Shown piece after piece: positions 24,706-34,981 of a DNA stretch of 64,000 nt. Position numbers and translations under genes: made by a program. A model generated the notes under the pieces. It had not been told where the DNA came from, did not search any database, and saw only the letters and a program-made list of their open reading frames with translations. Location of the stretch: assembly GCA_965224605.1 (NCBI GenBank), contig CBDCZP010000012.1, positions 186,001-250,000 of the forward strand, given 5' to 3'. Source of the stretch: HyVt-477 sp965224605. Its GTDB lineage: Bacteria; Pseudomonadota; Gammaproteobacteria; Thiotrichales; Thiotrichaceae. Within the stretch, counting starts at the first letter, position 1. Every line of letters starts with the position of its first letter.

Positions 24706-26475
24706 ATGGTACTCATGGCTAGAAGCATGATTTTCCGTTTAGCACGACCTGATGCATTGCTTCATCTATCCTTTTTTGGCTTGATTACTGGTTTTTTGGC
24801 CGGCGGTGTCATTGTTTTAATTCCGTTTGCTGTGGAACACACTCAGGATTATTTTCTCCCTGGAACCGGTTCAGAAAACTATGAGCAGATGTCCCCGCTT
24901 TACCATTTCTTGTTTCCCGTTATTGCCAGTGTTTTATTAGCCATACTCTTTTACAAATGGTCAAAAGGCTTACGGGTTCTAGGTGTTGCCAGAATAATGG
25001 AACGCGGTAGCTTATCATCAGGGCTATTTAACATTACGCGGTTTTATTCTACAGTTTGTTGGGGCAGCAATAGCCATTGTCGGTGGCATTCAGTTGGCAG
25101 AGAAGGGCCTCATGCCCATTTGGGTGCAAGTATTTCCAGCTTGTTTGGCCAGCTTCTCAAATTGCCCAATAATAGTATTCGTACTTTGGTCGCCAGCGGG
25201 CAGCGGCTGGTATCGCGGCATCATTTAATACTCCGTTGGCAGGTGTGATCTTCGCATTAGAAGTGATCATGATGGAATATGCGCTAAATAGCTTTTATTC
25301 CTGTGATGTTGGCGGCGGTAGTGGCTACTGCATTATCCAATGCCGTATTGGGCGGGGCGCCTGCTTTTATTATGCCAGAACTATCGGTTATTCCGCTGTC
25401 ACAATTACCTATTGTGTTGTTGTTGGGTGTCATTGTCGGTGCTTGTGCGGCGTTATTTAATCATCTGCTCATGTTGATCTCATCGAAAACACAATCCTTT
25501 GATATCTGGTGGCGAATTCTTGCAGCTGGAATCATCGTGGGTTTATTAGCGATGATTACTCCCGAAGTGCTGGGCATTGGTTATGATACGGTTAATGCAG
25601 GTCTGGCAGGAAAGCTGGCAATAACCAGTTTGCTAGTACTGGCTTTTATGAAAATATTGGCAACGAGTGTCAGCGTCGGTTTGGGTGTGCGGGTGGCATG
25701 ATAGGGCCCGCTTTTTTTATCGGAACAAGTTTAGTGGAGCGGTTGGCATCATCTCTATGCACTTACTGGGAGATGCCAATTCAGAGGTCAGTTATGTGAG
25801 TTCCTATGCCTTGCTAGGTATGGGAGCCATGATGGGCGCGAGTTTGCAAGCTCCTCTTGCGGCACTCATTGCGATTGTTGAATTGAGTTATAGCCCCGGC
25901 ATTATTCTTTCAGGCATGTTAGTCATCGTTGTCGCACAACTAACGGCTAGTGAAGTCTTTAATTAAAAAAATCTCTATTTGTAACCATACTTCGTTCAAA
26001 TGGACTGGATTATTCCTTGAATCCAGTGGTACAGGTTCTTCGTGCTGTGGGTGTGGCAAGTGTATTGGATAAAAGCTTTGAGCGGCATGCCTCAGTGATT
26101 TCGCGTGAACAAGCTGAAAAGTTAATTCATACTCGAAGTAACTGGCTTATTGTAAATAATGAAGCCGGTGAGATAGTTCATTTGATGCCGGTCTCCGAAT
26201 TAGCGAAGTACCTTTCCATGGAAAGAGATGAAAAATGGATGAGGTGAGTGAAGAGGTTAACCTCATGGAAATACCCGCAAAACGACACTCATTGTCTGCT
26301 ATATCTCTACAAGCCAACTTAATGCAAGCTCATGAAAAAATTCTCAAATGGAGCAGAGTCGTTGTATGTTGTATTTAGGGAACGAGAGGCAAGCTCAAGT
26401 TCTCGTATTTACGGAATATTGACCAAAAAAGCAGTTGAACGTGCTTATATTCCAGAGTCCAAGTCTAATACTTAG
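24706..26475 (+). pseudogene. ClC-type chloride channel with C-terminal CBS region, frameshifted
   Basis: Joined frames give a ClC protein: an N-terminal helix (FGLITGFLAGGVIVLIP), then the selectivity segment GREGPHAHLGAS, ASFNTPLAGVIFALEV, a GGMIGPAFFIG loop and a late helix GAMMGASLQAPLAALIAIVE. A CBS-like tail follows from 26017 (VGVASVLDKSFERH) to a stop at 26475. At least six frame changes occur (about 25035, 25090, 25200, 25300, 25695, 25730), most fixed by a single base in a run of two to four. The motifs themselves are intact. This would have been an anion channel or Cl-/H+ exchanger of the inner membrane. Confidence 0.88.
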
Positions 26476-26710
26476 GTCTATTTCTAAGACGGTTCAATAC
26501 TACTGGAAGTGAGTATTTCAGACTTGTCTAGATAACCAAGTGTTTTGGCGAGCCAGAAGTATCCTTTTAATATATACGTGTCTGCTGATATGTTATCTTG
26601 TTGAAAGTTCGTATATTTTTTTAAATAAGATACAAAAGAAGAAGACGTTACACAACGATTGATTCGTTTTTTAATCGACAGGAAAATATAAATACAGGCA
26701 AAGGAATCAG

Positions 26711-27579
26711 ATGTTTTTATTCATGATTAGTAATCTTTATAGCTACTTGGTGGGTCTTACTCATGGTTTGCTGTAGAATACCTTGCTTTTTGTTCCGACA
26801 AAACATATCCATGGTTAAATCTACTATCTTCAAGTTCTCTGGCTGATCGTCTACCCGTGATGATTATTCTCTCGTTCTCGTTAATCGATTTTATCGTTTT
26901 TTTTAAAGTCCAACATATTGGGATGCTGTTATTTTATTGGTTATTAATGATTGTCCCCAAAGGTGTTATTTCTGCCTGGAATCATCATCATCAACACCGT
27001 AATGTCTTCACAAAAAACTATCTAAATCGGGTGCTTGAATTCTTTTATGCATTGCACACCGGAGTGACAACAAACCTTTGGCTGCTGCACCATAATATTG
27101 GTCATCACAAGAATTTTATGGATCAGGAAAAAGATCAGAGTCGTTGGAAAGAAAAGATGGATCGACAATGGGAAAGCTTGAATACACCCTTGTTGTTGCT
27201 TTCACTTCATATACACGGGGCTATGCGGTAGGAAAAAAAGTACCTAAACAACAAAAACGTTTTTTGATCTACTCGGCTGTGACTTTTGCGATATTGTTTG
27301 TTTTAACTCTATATTCCCTATTAATGCATTGTTTATATTTATTCTGCCAATGATAGGAAGTCTGATTTTTACCGCGTGGACAACTTATGGTCATCACGTA
27401 GGACTGGATAGCCAGGATGTTTTGCCGCCTCCTACAATAAAACCAGCGATCTGTATAATTTTTTCACAGGCAACATTGGCTACCATACTGCACACCACTA
27501 TAGGCAGGGGATACATTGGTCAAAGTTGCCAGAGTTGCATGAGCAAATAAACATAGAATCCCGGCTGAGTGTTTTGTGA
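26711..27579 (+). pseudogene. Membrane fatty-acid desaturase, frameshifted
   Basis: Pieces in different frames carry the three histidine boxes of an acyl-lipid desaturase: AWNHHHQHRN near 26980, LLHHNIGHHKNF near 27090 and NIGYHTAHHYRQG near 27480, with TTYGHHVGLDSQD between. The likely start is ATG 26711 after an AAAGGA site. Frame changes fall near 26770, 26840, 27215, 27340 and 27450. The hydrophobic segments between the boxes are still recognisable. It lacks an intact reading frame, so it is a recent pseudogene or a local consensus error. The 235 bases before it hold nothing recognisable. Confidence 0.85.
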
Positions 27580-27690
27580 AACCTAAATTTAGGTCCTGTT
27601 AAATTGATATGGCTTGATCAATTGCTTCTACGCATACTTTATCTCAAGAGGCGTCACTAAAAAACGAGGCATCACCAGAAAGGATAAACC

Positions 27691-28481
27691 ATGAATCACC
27701 TATTAGAACCCATCCCCGACACATGTATTTCGACTAGTTTGTCAGATAATCAGGCATACCCCGAAGTATGTATTCAGGCGAGCAATAGTTATCATGTCTT
27801 CAATGAATTCAGAAACAACCCCAATTATACTCAAATTCTGGAACATGTTTCAGAAGAGCAAGGGAGTGAATATCTTCAAATCATATCTAATGATTCAGAT
27901 ATCTTGGCGTCTATAAATAACTTCAAAGCTAATGATAATTATGGCAACCCAAGAATGTATGAATATCCGGGGATAGGAACGGTTTCCCCATCTACCCTTC
28001 GGTATATTTAAGGTTCTTTCGGATATAAAACAGCACTTTCAAACAGCAGATGATCTGGATATTTGTGAAATCGGTGTTGGATACGGCGGGCAGTGCCGAA
28101 TTATCAATACTTACTATAAGCCTACCCACTATAACTTGATCGACATAAAGCCAGCCTTGACATTAGCCCAAACGATACCTGGACCACTATATCCTTCATT
28201 CCACACTAACTTATAAGACGATGAATGAGTTGATTCAGAAAGATTATGATTTAGTGATAAGCAATTACGCCTTTACAGAACTTCCCCGTCCTGTACAGGA
28301 TATATACTTGCAAAAAGTAATTTTAAATTCAAAGAGGGGATATATAACCTATAACGAAATAACCCCAATCGAATTTAAGTCTTATACGTCAGACGAACTA
28401 GTTGCAATGATTCCTGGTTCGAAAGTGTTTAAAGAAGTACCCCTTACTCATCCAAAAAATTGCATAATCGTGTGGGGATAA
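27691..28481 (+). pseudogene. Putative sugar O-methyltransferase, frameshifted
   Basis: The first frame (27691-28011) gives a 106-residue N-terminal part ending SPSTLRYI. One base further on, the reading continues KVLSDIKQHFQTADDLDICE and then the SAM-binding loop IGVGYGGQCRIIN with YNLIDIKPALTLAQ. After another change near 28170, the last frame (28221-28481) reads ELIQKDYDLVISNYAFTELP to a stop. The order matches small putative sugar O-methyltransferases. Two frameshifts break it. The start has a GAAAGGA ribosome site, so the gene was recently expressed or the sequence contains indel errors. Confidence 0.78.
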
Positions 28482-28620
28482 AACATCTAAAATTTTTATT
28501 AATCAACCTCAGGAAAGCGACTGATGACTTTGTCCATAGTTTCCTTAAATAGATTAGTTAATTCATGAATTCTATGGATAATCAGGAATAAATATTAATA
28601 ATATAATGGGGTAAATTACT

Positions 28621-29997
28621 TTGACAACGCTATCTTGTTTCAAGGCCTATGATATTCGCGGCAAGCTCGGTGATGAGTTAAATGAGGATATTGCTTATCG
28701 GATTGGACGAGCCTACGGCGAATATTTACAACCACAACAAGTGGTTGTAGGTGGGGATATTCGTTTAACCTCTGAGACGCTTAAAACCTCTCTGTCTGAA
28801 GGGCTGATGGATGCGGGTGTTAATGTCATTGATCTCGGAATGACGGGTACAGAAGAGATTTATTTTGCTACTTCTTATCTGCAAGTAGATGGTGGTATCG
28901 AAGTCACCGCAAGCCATAATCCAATGAACTTCAACGGCATGAAGCTGATACGTGAAGAATCAAAACCCATTAGTGGGGATACGGGTTTACTTGATATACA
29001 ACGTATAGCTGAGGCTAATCATTTCCAGACGACTACTAAGCGTGGCACGTTGGTGAAAAAGTCGTGTATGCCAGCTTATATTGAACACTTGTTGAGTTAT
29101 ATTGATATCCAGTCGTTAAAACCAATGAAGCTGGTGGTAAACGCGGGTAATGGCTGTGCTGGCCCAATCATTGATGTGATTGAAAGCGAATTCAAGCAAC
29201 GTGGTATTCCGATAGAGTTTATAAAAATTCATCATCAACCGGATGGTAATTTCCCGAATGGGATTCCTAACCCGTTGTTGCCTGAAAATCGTGGCGATAC
29301 AAAAGATGCAGTGATCAAACATAAAGCTGATATGGGGATTGCCTGGGATGGTGATTTTGATCGTTGTTTTTTGTTTGATGAAAAAGGTAATTTTATTGAA
29401 GGTTATTACATCGTCGGTTTGTTGGCGGCTGCATTTCTTGCTAAAGAACCCGGTGCAAAAATTATTCATGATCCCCGATTGACCTGGAATACCATTGATG
29501 TGGTTAAATCTAAAGGTGGAGTTCCGGTGTTATGCAAAACAGGTCATGCGTTCATTAAGGAACGTATGCGTAAGGAAGATGCTGTTTATGGCGGAGAAAT
29601 GAGTGCACATCATTACTTCAAAGAGTTTTTCTATTGTGATAGTGGGATGATTCCCTGGATGTTGGTCGCGGAACTGTTGTCTACTAACGCATTAAAGTTA
29701 TCTGAGATGCTTGAAGACAGAATATCGCTCTATCCTTCCTCTGGTGAAATAAATAGAATAGTTGATGATCCTGAGAAAGTGATCGACGAAATACATCAAC
29801 ATTATTTACAAGATGCTGTATTAGTAGATAAAACAGATGGTCTTAGTATGGAATTTCAACAATGGCGGTTTAATTTACGTAGTTCTAATACGGAGCCTGT
29901 TATACGATTGAATGTTGAATCCAGGGGGAATAAAGCCTTGATGAAAGATAAGACTGAGCAATTGTTGAGTATGATGAAGGATTTGACACAACTATAG
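28621..29997 (+). CDS. manB: Phosphomannomutase
   Basis: This 458-residue enzyme interconverts mannose-6-phosphate and mannose-1-phosphate, feeding GDP-mannose and so polysaccharide synthesis. The phosphoserine loop is TASHNPMNFNGMK and the metal site DGDFDRCFLFDE; the substrate loop GGEMSAHHYFKEFFYCDSG and the C-terminal phosphate-binding RSSNTEP are present. Length and sequence follow E. coli CpsG/ManB. The start is a TTG at 28621 after a GGGGTAA site, giving MTTLSCFKAYDIRG, the family N-terminus. It stands alone, downstream of the pseudogene block, about 18 kb from the capsule locus it may supply. Confidence 0.93.
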   Translation: MTTLSCFKAYDIRGKLGDELNEDIAYRIGRAYGEYLQPQQVVVGGDIRLTSETLKTSLSEGLMDAGVNVIDLGMTGTEEIYFATSYLQVDGGIEVTASHNPMNFNGMKLIREESKPISGDTGLLDIQRIAEANHFQTTTKRGTLVKKSCMPAYIEHLLSYIDIQSLKPMKLVVNAGNGCAGPIIDVIESEFKQRGIPIEFIKIHHQPDGNFPNGIPNPLLPENRGDTKDAVIKHKADMGIAWDGDFDRCFLFDEKGNFIEGYYIVGLLAAAFLAKEPGAKIIHDPRLTWNTIDVVKSKGGVPVLCKTGHAFIKERMRKEDAVYGGEMSAHHYFKEFFYCDSGMIPWMLVAELLSTNALKLSEMLEDRISLYPSSGEINRIVDDPEKVIDEIHQHYLQDAVLVDKTDGLSMEFQQWRFNLRSSNTEPVIRLNVESRGNKALMKDKTEQLLSMMKDLTQL

Positions 29998-30172
29998 GCT
30001 AACGCAGGGCTGTTCAATGCTAGAGAAATAATGTGCAACCGGAATCTTGGTAACACTTTCCTATTTCTTAGTGCCGTTTGCGCCATCCTCCCACGGGGTT
30101 GAGGAATTAACTCCAAGAGATTTAATAGTAATGAAACTCGTGTTTCCTTTGTCAACACAGACTACTGTTTTG

Positions 30173-31243
30173 TTATTTATCAAGCACTTTCCAGCTACAG
30201 ATTTCGCCTGCTCGAAAAGGGATAATCTTCTCAGTCCCATGCCCTGTAGAATAAGGAAGGTCTTTGGGTATTTCCCAGTGCTCTTTTTGTATAATAAGGG
30301 TGTCGCCATTTTGGGGTAGATTATAAAATGCAGCACCAAAGCTACTGGAGAAATCTTCCAGTTTGTCCAGAGCATCTGCGTCATCAAAGACTTCTGCGTA
30401 AAGCTCCATAGCGTTATAAGCAGTATACATTCCGGCACATCCACAAGCAGATTCCTTGGCATGTTGAGAGTGGGGTGCACTGTCTGTACCAAGAAAAAAC
30501 TTGGGATTGCCGCTAGTGGCCGCTGCTACCAGTGCCAGACGATGCTTTTCTCTTTTCAACACCGGTAGACAATAATGATGAGGGCGAATGCCGCCCGTGA
30601 AGATGGCATTTCGATTGATTAATAAATGGTGGGCAGTAATGGTGGCTACCAGATGATCTGCTGCTAAACTAACAAACTCAACGGCATCTTTTGTGGTGAT
30701 GTGTTCCAGCACGATTTTTAAATCGGGGAAGTGTTCAAGCAGAGGTTTTAAAACAGATTCTATAAAAACACTTTCTCTATCAAAGATATCAACCGCTGGA
30801 TCAGTGACTTCACCATGTATCAAAAGAGGCATTCCAACTTCTTGCATAGCCTCAAGTGCTGGATAGGTATGGGTGATGTCAGTTACCCCCGCATCCGAGT
30901 GGGTGGTTGCTCCTGCCGGATACAGTTTAAGGGCGTGGATAATGCCTGATTCTTTAGCTTTATAAATGGTTTCAGGTGTTGTGTTGTCCGTTAAGTAAAG
31001 CGTCATTAGTGGTTGAAAGTCAGTATGGTAGGTTTCATCCTGACACAGGGCATCCATGATCTCTCGTCGATAGGACTCAGCTTGTTCTACCTGAGTGACG
31101 GGTGTTGCCAGATTTGGCATGATAATCGCACGACCAAACTGTCTGGCAGTATCGTGGATGACGCTTTTTAGTGCGGCTCCATCACGAACATGTAAGTGTA
31201 AATCATCGGGCTTGGTTATTTCTATTTGGGTAACTTTGGTCAT
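30173..31243 (-). CDS. pyrC: Dihydroorotase
   Basis: PyrC closes carbamoyl-aspartate to dihydroorotate in pyrimidine synthesis. This 356-residue protein is of the E. coli PyrC type: zinc site HLHVRDG near residue 16-22, the carboxylated lysine in HALKLYPAG, the second-zinc histidines (LLIHGEV; VLEHITT) and the catalytic Asp in FLGTDSAPHSQHAKES. All key residues are present. It is transcribed toward phosphomannomutase, with a 175-base gap that contains another copy of the CAGGGCTGTTCAATGCTAG end repeat at 30004. The zinc-ribbon gene lies 22 bases upstream and may be co-transcribed. Confidence 0.96.
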   Translation of the reverse strand: MTKVTQIEITKPDDLHLHVRDGAALKSVIHDTARQFGRAIIMPNLATPVTQVEQAESYRREIMDALCQDETYHTDFQPLMTLYLTDNTTPETIYKAKESGIIHALKLYPAGATTHSDAGVTDITHTYPALEAMQEVGMPLLIHGEVTDPAVDIFDRESVFIESVLKPLLEHFPDLKIVLEHITTKDAVEFVSLAADHLVATITAHHLLINRNAIFTGGIRPHHYCLPVLKREKHRLALVAAATSGNPKFFLGTDSAPHSQHAKESACGCAGMYTAYNAMELYAEVFDDADALDKLEDFSSSFGAAFYNLPQNGDTLIIQKEHWEIPKDLPYSTGHGTEKIIPFRAGEICSWKVLDK

Positions 31244-31265
31244 GGGTTTTTAATAGGTCTTATCA

Positions 31266-32099
31266 TTATAAAAATAGCGAAGGAAAATCATTAAACAACG
31301 CTTCTAGTCCACCACCTGTTATCTTGATAGCACCGTCGTCTTTAATATTCACGCGGTGTTTAAGTTGCTCTTGTGGTGTATGTGGAGTAGCTGGTTTAAC
31401 TACTATATGCTCAATGTTCTTAGGTGAAGATCGCACATACTGAATGGCAGCGGCGAGTTCTTGTTTATCAAACCAGATACCATGCGCCGTGCATTCATCA
31501 ACAATAATACCGGATTTTTTAGCAAAATTTCTTCTGTGCATAAGCTGTGCGCATTCAGGGCAGGGTAGATAAGATACTTTATGCCGCTTTAGGTTGGCTA
31601 TTTTGAAGGGCGTTTTCCCTAATACAGCCTGTGCGGATTTTTGTTGGTTACCTTGCGCCAATAATTTATCTAAAATAGTGTGATCTAGCCAAACACCGCT
31701 ACATTTTAGGCAGCTGTCGATGGTGTGCTCACCGACCTGCTTTCTTTCCAGATTAGTATCTTTACAACGTGGACAAGGAAAGCTTTTATTGGCTTCGTTG
31801 GCGCTTTTAGCGGGTTGATTGAGCGAATCTCCACATTCTGCACAGAATTTTGCACCCTGATAGGGAGCAATGCTAAAACAACGCGGACAGCGAGCAAAAG
31901 AAAGATACACTCCGCAATACCCACACTGGTTTTGGTCAGGGCTGGCAGCTCCTCCACAGTTCGGGCAATTACTTGATTTTGCCAATTTAGGAAGTTTGGG
32001 TGTATAAAACGATTGTCCACAACGGCAGGTGATTTGTGATCCTGACTTGTTTACAGTTGAGTCATAACGTGATTGACAACGTGGGCATTCTACAATCAT
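31266..32099 (-). CDS. Multi-zinc-ribbon protein with two zf-TFIIB-like units
   Basis: This 277-residue protein is rich in CxxC pairs: MIVECPRC at the N-terminus, then CRCG, CPNC, CGYC, CPRC and CAEC, forming three rubredoxin-like knuckles over residues 1-95. Two longer units follow, CPRCKDTNLERKQVGEHTID with CLKCSGVWLD (about 109-148) and CPECAQLMHRRNF with a DECTAHGIWFDKQEL end (about 181-225), both of the zf-TFIIB type. The C-terminus has no metal ligands. The cellular role is unknown. It lies just upstream of pyrC on the same strand, probably in one transcript. Confidence 0.85.
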   Translation of the reverse strand: MIVECPRCQSRYDSTVNKSGSQITCRCGQSFYTPKLPKLAKSSNCPNCGGAASPDQNQCGYCGVYLSFARCPRCFSIAPYQGAKFCAECGDSLNQPAKSANEANKSFPCPRCKDTNLERKQVGEHTIDSCLKCSGVWLDHTILDKLLAQGNQQKSAQAVLGKTPFKIANLKRHKVSYLPCPECAQLMHRRNFAKKSGIIVDECTAHGIWFDKQELAAAIQYVRSSPKNIEHIVVKPATPHTPQEQLKHRVNIKDDGAIKITGGGLEALFNDFPSLFL

Positions 32100-32231
32100 G
32101 ATTAACTAAACACTCTTTTAACAGGGGCGCTTCTAACATGGAAGGCACCACAAGGAAGTTGGCTTTCTTTTAAGATGGCGTGTGAGGTTGAATCCATAAT
32201 AGTGTGTAATGCCGGATGGATGATGCTATTT

Positions 32232-32262
32232 AAGGGCATCTCGATTAATAGAGGTACCCTTA
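32232..32262. repeat. Miniature of the AAGGGTATCTC palindrome
   Basis: AAGGGCATCTCGATTAAT joined directly to AGAGGTACCCTTA has the same two ends as the 142-bp element at 4302-4443 with the whole interior missing. The ends pair over 11 bases with one mismatch. It lies in the 248-base divergent gap between the zinc-ribbon and fructokinase genes. Confidence 0.75.
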
Positions 32263-32347
32263 CCTTAAGAGATATTTGTATGAAAATATATTATATCTTA
32301 AACAGGATTCAGAATAACTCAAAAAAAATAGATGAGAGTAGTCACTA

Positions 32348-33289
32348 ATGATCAAGTTAGGCATTGACTTAGGCGGTACAAAAATTGCAATCATTGCTAT
32401 GAACGAGCAGGGTGATGAATTGCTGCGTAAGCGTGTAGCAACACCTCAAGACGACTATCAGCGCATTATTGATACGATTGCTCAGTTGGTTTTCACCGCA
32501 GAGAAGCTAATAGACAAGCAAGTCGGGGAAAAAGCGGGGATGGATAATCGGGAATGTTCCTGCGTCGGGATCGGAACACCTGGAGCTATTTCACCCGCCA
32601 CAGGATTGATGAAAAACTCTAATTCTACTTGTTTGAATGGGATGCCCTTTTTAGCAGACCTTGAAAAGAAATTAAAGAAACGAGTAGTGATAGAGAACGA
32701 CGCCAACTGTTTCGCACTATCAGAAGCCATGGATGGTGCAGCAAAAGACGCAGCCAGTGTTTTTGGCGTCATTATAGGAACCGGAACAGGCGCTGGGGTT
32801 GTTATTAATCAGCAGGTATTAAAAGGCGCTAATGCCTTATCAGGAGAATGGGGGCATAATCCTTTACCCTGGCCTAAGCAAACCGAGCTTCCCGGTTTGG
32901 ATTGCTATTGTGGTAAGCAGGGATGTATCGAAACATGGTTATCAGGTAAAGGCTTTGCACAGCATTATCTCAAGACCTATGGAAAACATGAGGGACATGA
33001 ATTGACTTCACAAAACATAGTCTCTCTGGCGGAAGTGGGAAATGAGCAATGCGAACAGGCTTTAGGTGAGTATGAAGATCAAATGGCACGCGGCTTGGCT
33101 CATGTAATTAACATACTGGATCCTCATGTTATTGTGTTGGGTGGCGGGATGTCTAATATTGCCAGGCTTTATCAAAACGTACCGACACTGTGGGGAAAAT
33201 ACGTATTTTCGGATAGTGTGACGACACAACTTGTAGCCCCCAGATTTGGAGATTCCAGTGGAGTGAGAGGAGCGGCATGGCTCTGTTGA
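32348..33289 (+). CDS. mak: ROK-family fructokinase (Mak-like)
   Basis: This 313-residue sugar kinase phosphorylates fructose (or a related hexose) with ATP. The ATP loop LGIDLGGTKIAIIAM, the catalytic region IENDANCFALSEA, the GTGTGAGVV loop and the zinc-binding stretch EWGHNPLPW...CYCGKQGCIETWLSG match E. coli Mak almost block by block, as does the end GDSSGVRGAAWL. A short insertion of charged residues (about 55-68) is the main difference. It is monocistronic as far as visible. Together with manB it could help supply hexose phosphates. Confidence 0.92.
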   Translation: MIKLGIDLGGTKIAIIAMNEQGDELLRKRVATPQDDYQRIIDTIAQLVFTAEKLIDKQVGEKAGMDNRECSCVGIGTPGAISPATGLMKNSNSTCLNGMPFLADLEKKLKKRVVIENDANCFALSEAMDGAAKDAASVFGVIIGTGTGAGVVINQQVLKGANALSGEWGHNPLPWPKQTELPGLDCYCGKQGCIETWLSGKGFAQHYLKTYGKHEGHELTSQNIVSLAEVGNEQCEQALGEYEDQMARGLAHVINILDPHVIVLGGGMSNIARLYQNVPTLWGKYVFSDSVTTQLVAPRFGDSSGVRGAAWLC

Positions 33290-33667
33290 TTTAGGATTAT
33301 ATATCTCTTAAAAGTGTTTATTTTTAATTAATTGCATCCAGAAGCTCATTTAGACGTAAATAAAGACAGTATTTTTCCACATGATTTAGTGGCTGTTTCT
33401 CTCTTCCGCTTCTACACGATGAAGGTGAGGAATAAGGGCATAAAATTGATGGCTACTTTAAAAGAATTTCTTAAGGGATTTCTGAACAAGCATGAAAATC
33501 GGAGGCGATGCTTTAGCTTCGCTTAAGGTGTGATTTTACACACCTATGCGAGCCTGAATGCTCACTTTCTAAACAATAGTGTTTTAGAGGATTCTCAAAG
33601 AATACGAGCTTAAGCGTCAGTTTTTGCTAGACTCACAATGACTGAATTATTCGAAGAATAAAATCAT
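33290..33667. other. Intergenic region without a supported gene
   Basis: This 378-base gap holds a 64-codon open frame from a TTG at 33332 that has no ribosome site and resembles no family. Near 33533-33575 there is a GGTGTG...CACACC hairpin and a GCGAGCCTGAATGCTCACTTT stretch related to the TTGGAAGTGAGCC repeat ends. I see no convincing gene. Confidence 0.5.
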
Positions 33668-34216
33668 ATGGAAGATAACTATAACGAGCTGTTGATTCGT
33701 TGTGCTAGTCCACATCGTGACCAAAAAGCGTTTAAGCGGCTTTATGAGGTAACCTCGCCCAGATTATATAGTTTGGTACTTGGGCTGTTAAAGCACAAAG
33801 GTATGGCTGAAGAAATTCTGCAAGAGTCTTACTTTAAAATCTGGAATAGTGCCGATAGTTACCAACAGGGAAAAGGTAAAGCTATCACCTGGATGGCGAC
33901 AGTGACCAGAAATAAAGCGCTAGACAAACTGAGATCGCTCAAGGCGAGGCCGAAAGAGACCGAAACAGTTTATGAGGGTGTTGAGTTTGCGGCAACAGAT
34001 TTGCAACCCGACAACCTGACAACAGTAGATGAAGAGTTACAGCAATTAATGGATTGCCTGGATGATTTACAAGCTGAGCAGAAAGAATGCATTTTACTAT
34101 CGTATTATCATGGCTATACACACCATGAGTTAGCAGAAAGAATGCAAAAACCATTAGGAACAGTTAAAGCCTGGATCAGACGAGGGCTGGAAAAAGTAAG
34201 AGCATGTTTAGAATGA
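33668..34216 (+). CDS. ECF-type RNA polymerase sigma factor
   Basis: This 182-residue sigma factor has region 2 over about residues 20-90 (LVLGLLKHKGMAEEILQESY and FKIWNSADSY, then ITWMATVTRNKALDKLRS) and region 4 over about 125-180, with the helix-turn-helix YTHHELAERMQKPLGTVKAW. The arrangement matches the SigK/RskA-type group. It overlaps the downstream anti-sigma gene by 13 bases, so the two are co-translated and the sigma factor is probably held inactive by that membrane partner. The regulon is unknown, and no stress-response target is adjacent. Confidence 0.93.
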   Translation: MEDNYNELLIRCASPHRDQKAFKRLYEVTSPRLYSLVLGLLKHKGMAEEILQESYFKIWNSADSYQQGKGKAITWMATVTRNKALDKLRSLKARPKETETVYEGVEFAATDLQPDNLTTVDEELQQLMDCLDDLQAEQKECILLSYYHGYTHHELAERMQKPLGTVKAWIRRGLEKVRACLE

Positions 34217-34965
34217 ATCGTTATCAAAAGCCAGAAGTATATGAGCAACTAGCCATGGAGTATTCTTTAGGCACATTGCATGGGCGCGCGCGGAAACGGT
34301 TCGAAAAATTGATGCAACAACATCCTTATTTGGAAACTATTGTTGAAGACAATAACCGTAAGTTTTCCGGACTAGTAGAATTCTTACCGGAAGCTAAACC
34401 GGACGATAGGGTTTGGGCAAACATAAATAACCGTATCATTGAATCAGAGCGTGCAGTATTACTGAGAGAAAAATCACTAAGCGAAAATCAGGCTACAAGG
34501 TCTTGGTGGCAGTTCCTTACTAATAAAGGGCTTGCCTCCGCTTTGGTCTTGCTTCTTGTTTCCGCTCTATTTTTACTACAATCTGGTGTCAGAAATGACA
34601 ACGAAAAAATGGCTTATTCCGCGGTCTTGATTTCGGAAGCTTCTAAAAAACCGATGATTGATGTGATGGTGAAAAGAAGTGATTTGATGTTAACCATTAA
34701 AATTAAAGAACCCATGCCCGTACCAGCAGATATGAAAGTTGTTTTTTGGTGTATTGCTAAAGACAAGTCAACACCTATTATGAACATGGGAATCGTCGCC
34801 CCACAAGGGATGACGACCAAGAAATTAGGATTAGAGGGTTGGCAGGGGATTGTAGATGCGGAGGAATTCGCGGTAAGTATTGAACCTGCTGCGGCTGCGA
34901 GTAACTCTAGTCCCTCGGGTGAGTTAATTTTTGTAGGCAAACTTCAGGCTTTGACAAAAACCTGA
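34204..34965 (+). CDS. RskA-like membrane anti-sigma factor
   Basis: This 253-residue protein has an N-terminal sigma-binding helical part (EQLAMEYSLGTLHGRARKRF, about residues 14-33), one membrane helix at about residues 110-126 (ASALVLLLVSALFLLQS) and a C-terminal periplasmic domain of the anti-sigma-K type (LEGWQGIVDAEEFAVSIEPA). The overlap with the ECF sigma gene and this layout support a cognate pair in which periplasmic signals release the sigma factor. The likely start is 34204, or the Met four codons in. Confidence 0.9.
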   Translation: MFRMNRYQKPEVYEQLAMEYSLGTLHGRARKRFEKLMQQHPYLETIVEDNNRKFSGLVEFLPEAKPDDRVWANINNRIIESERAVLLREKSLSENQATRSWWQFLTNKGLASALVLLLVSALFLLQSGVRNDNEKMAYSAVLISEASKKPMIDVMVKRSDLMLTIKIKEPMPVPADMKVVFWCIAKDKSTPIMNMGIVAPQGMTTKKLGLEGWQGIVDAEEFAVSIEPAAAASNSSPSGELIFVGKLQALTKT

Positions 34966-34981
34966 ATCCTTGTTTCACTGA

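Noticed and set aside
30061..30492. 143-codon minus-strand frame overlapping pyrC
   Set aside because: It is in another frame of pyrC, whose catalytic motifs are all present. The product has no recognisable features.
33332..33526. 64-codon open frame from TTG
   Set aside because: It has no ribosome site, no recognisable domain, and it overlaps repeat-like sequence. Chance is the simpler explanation.
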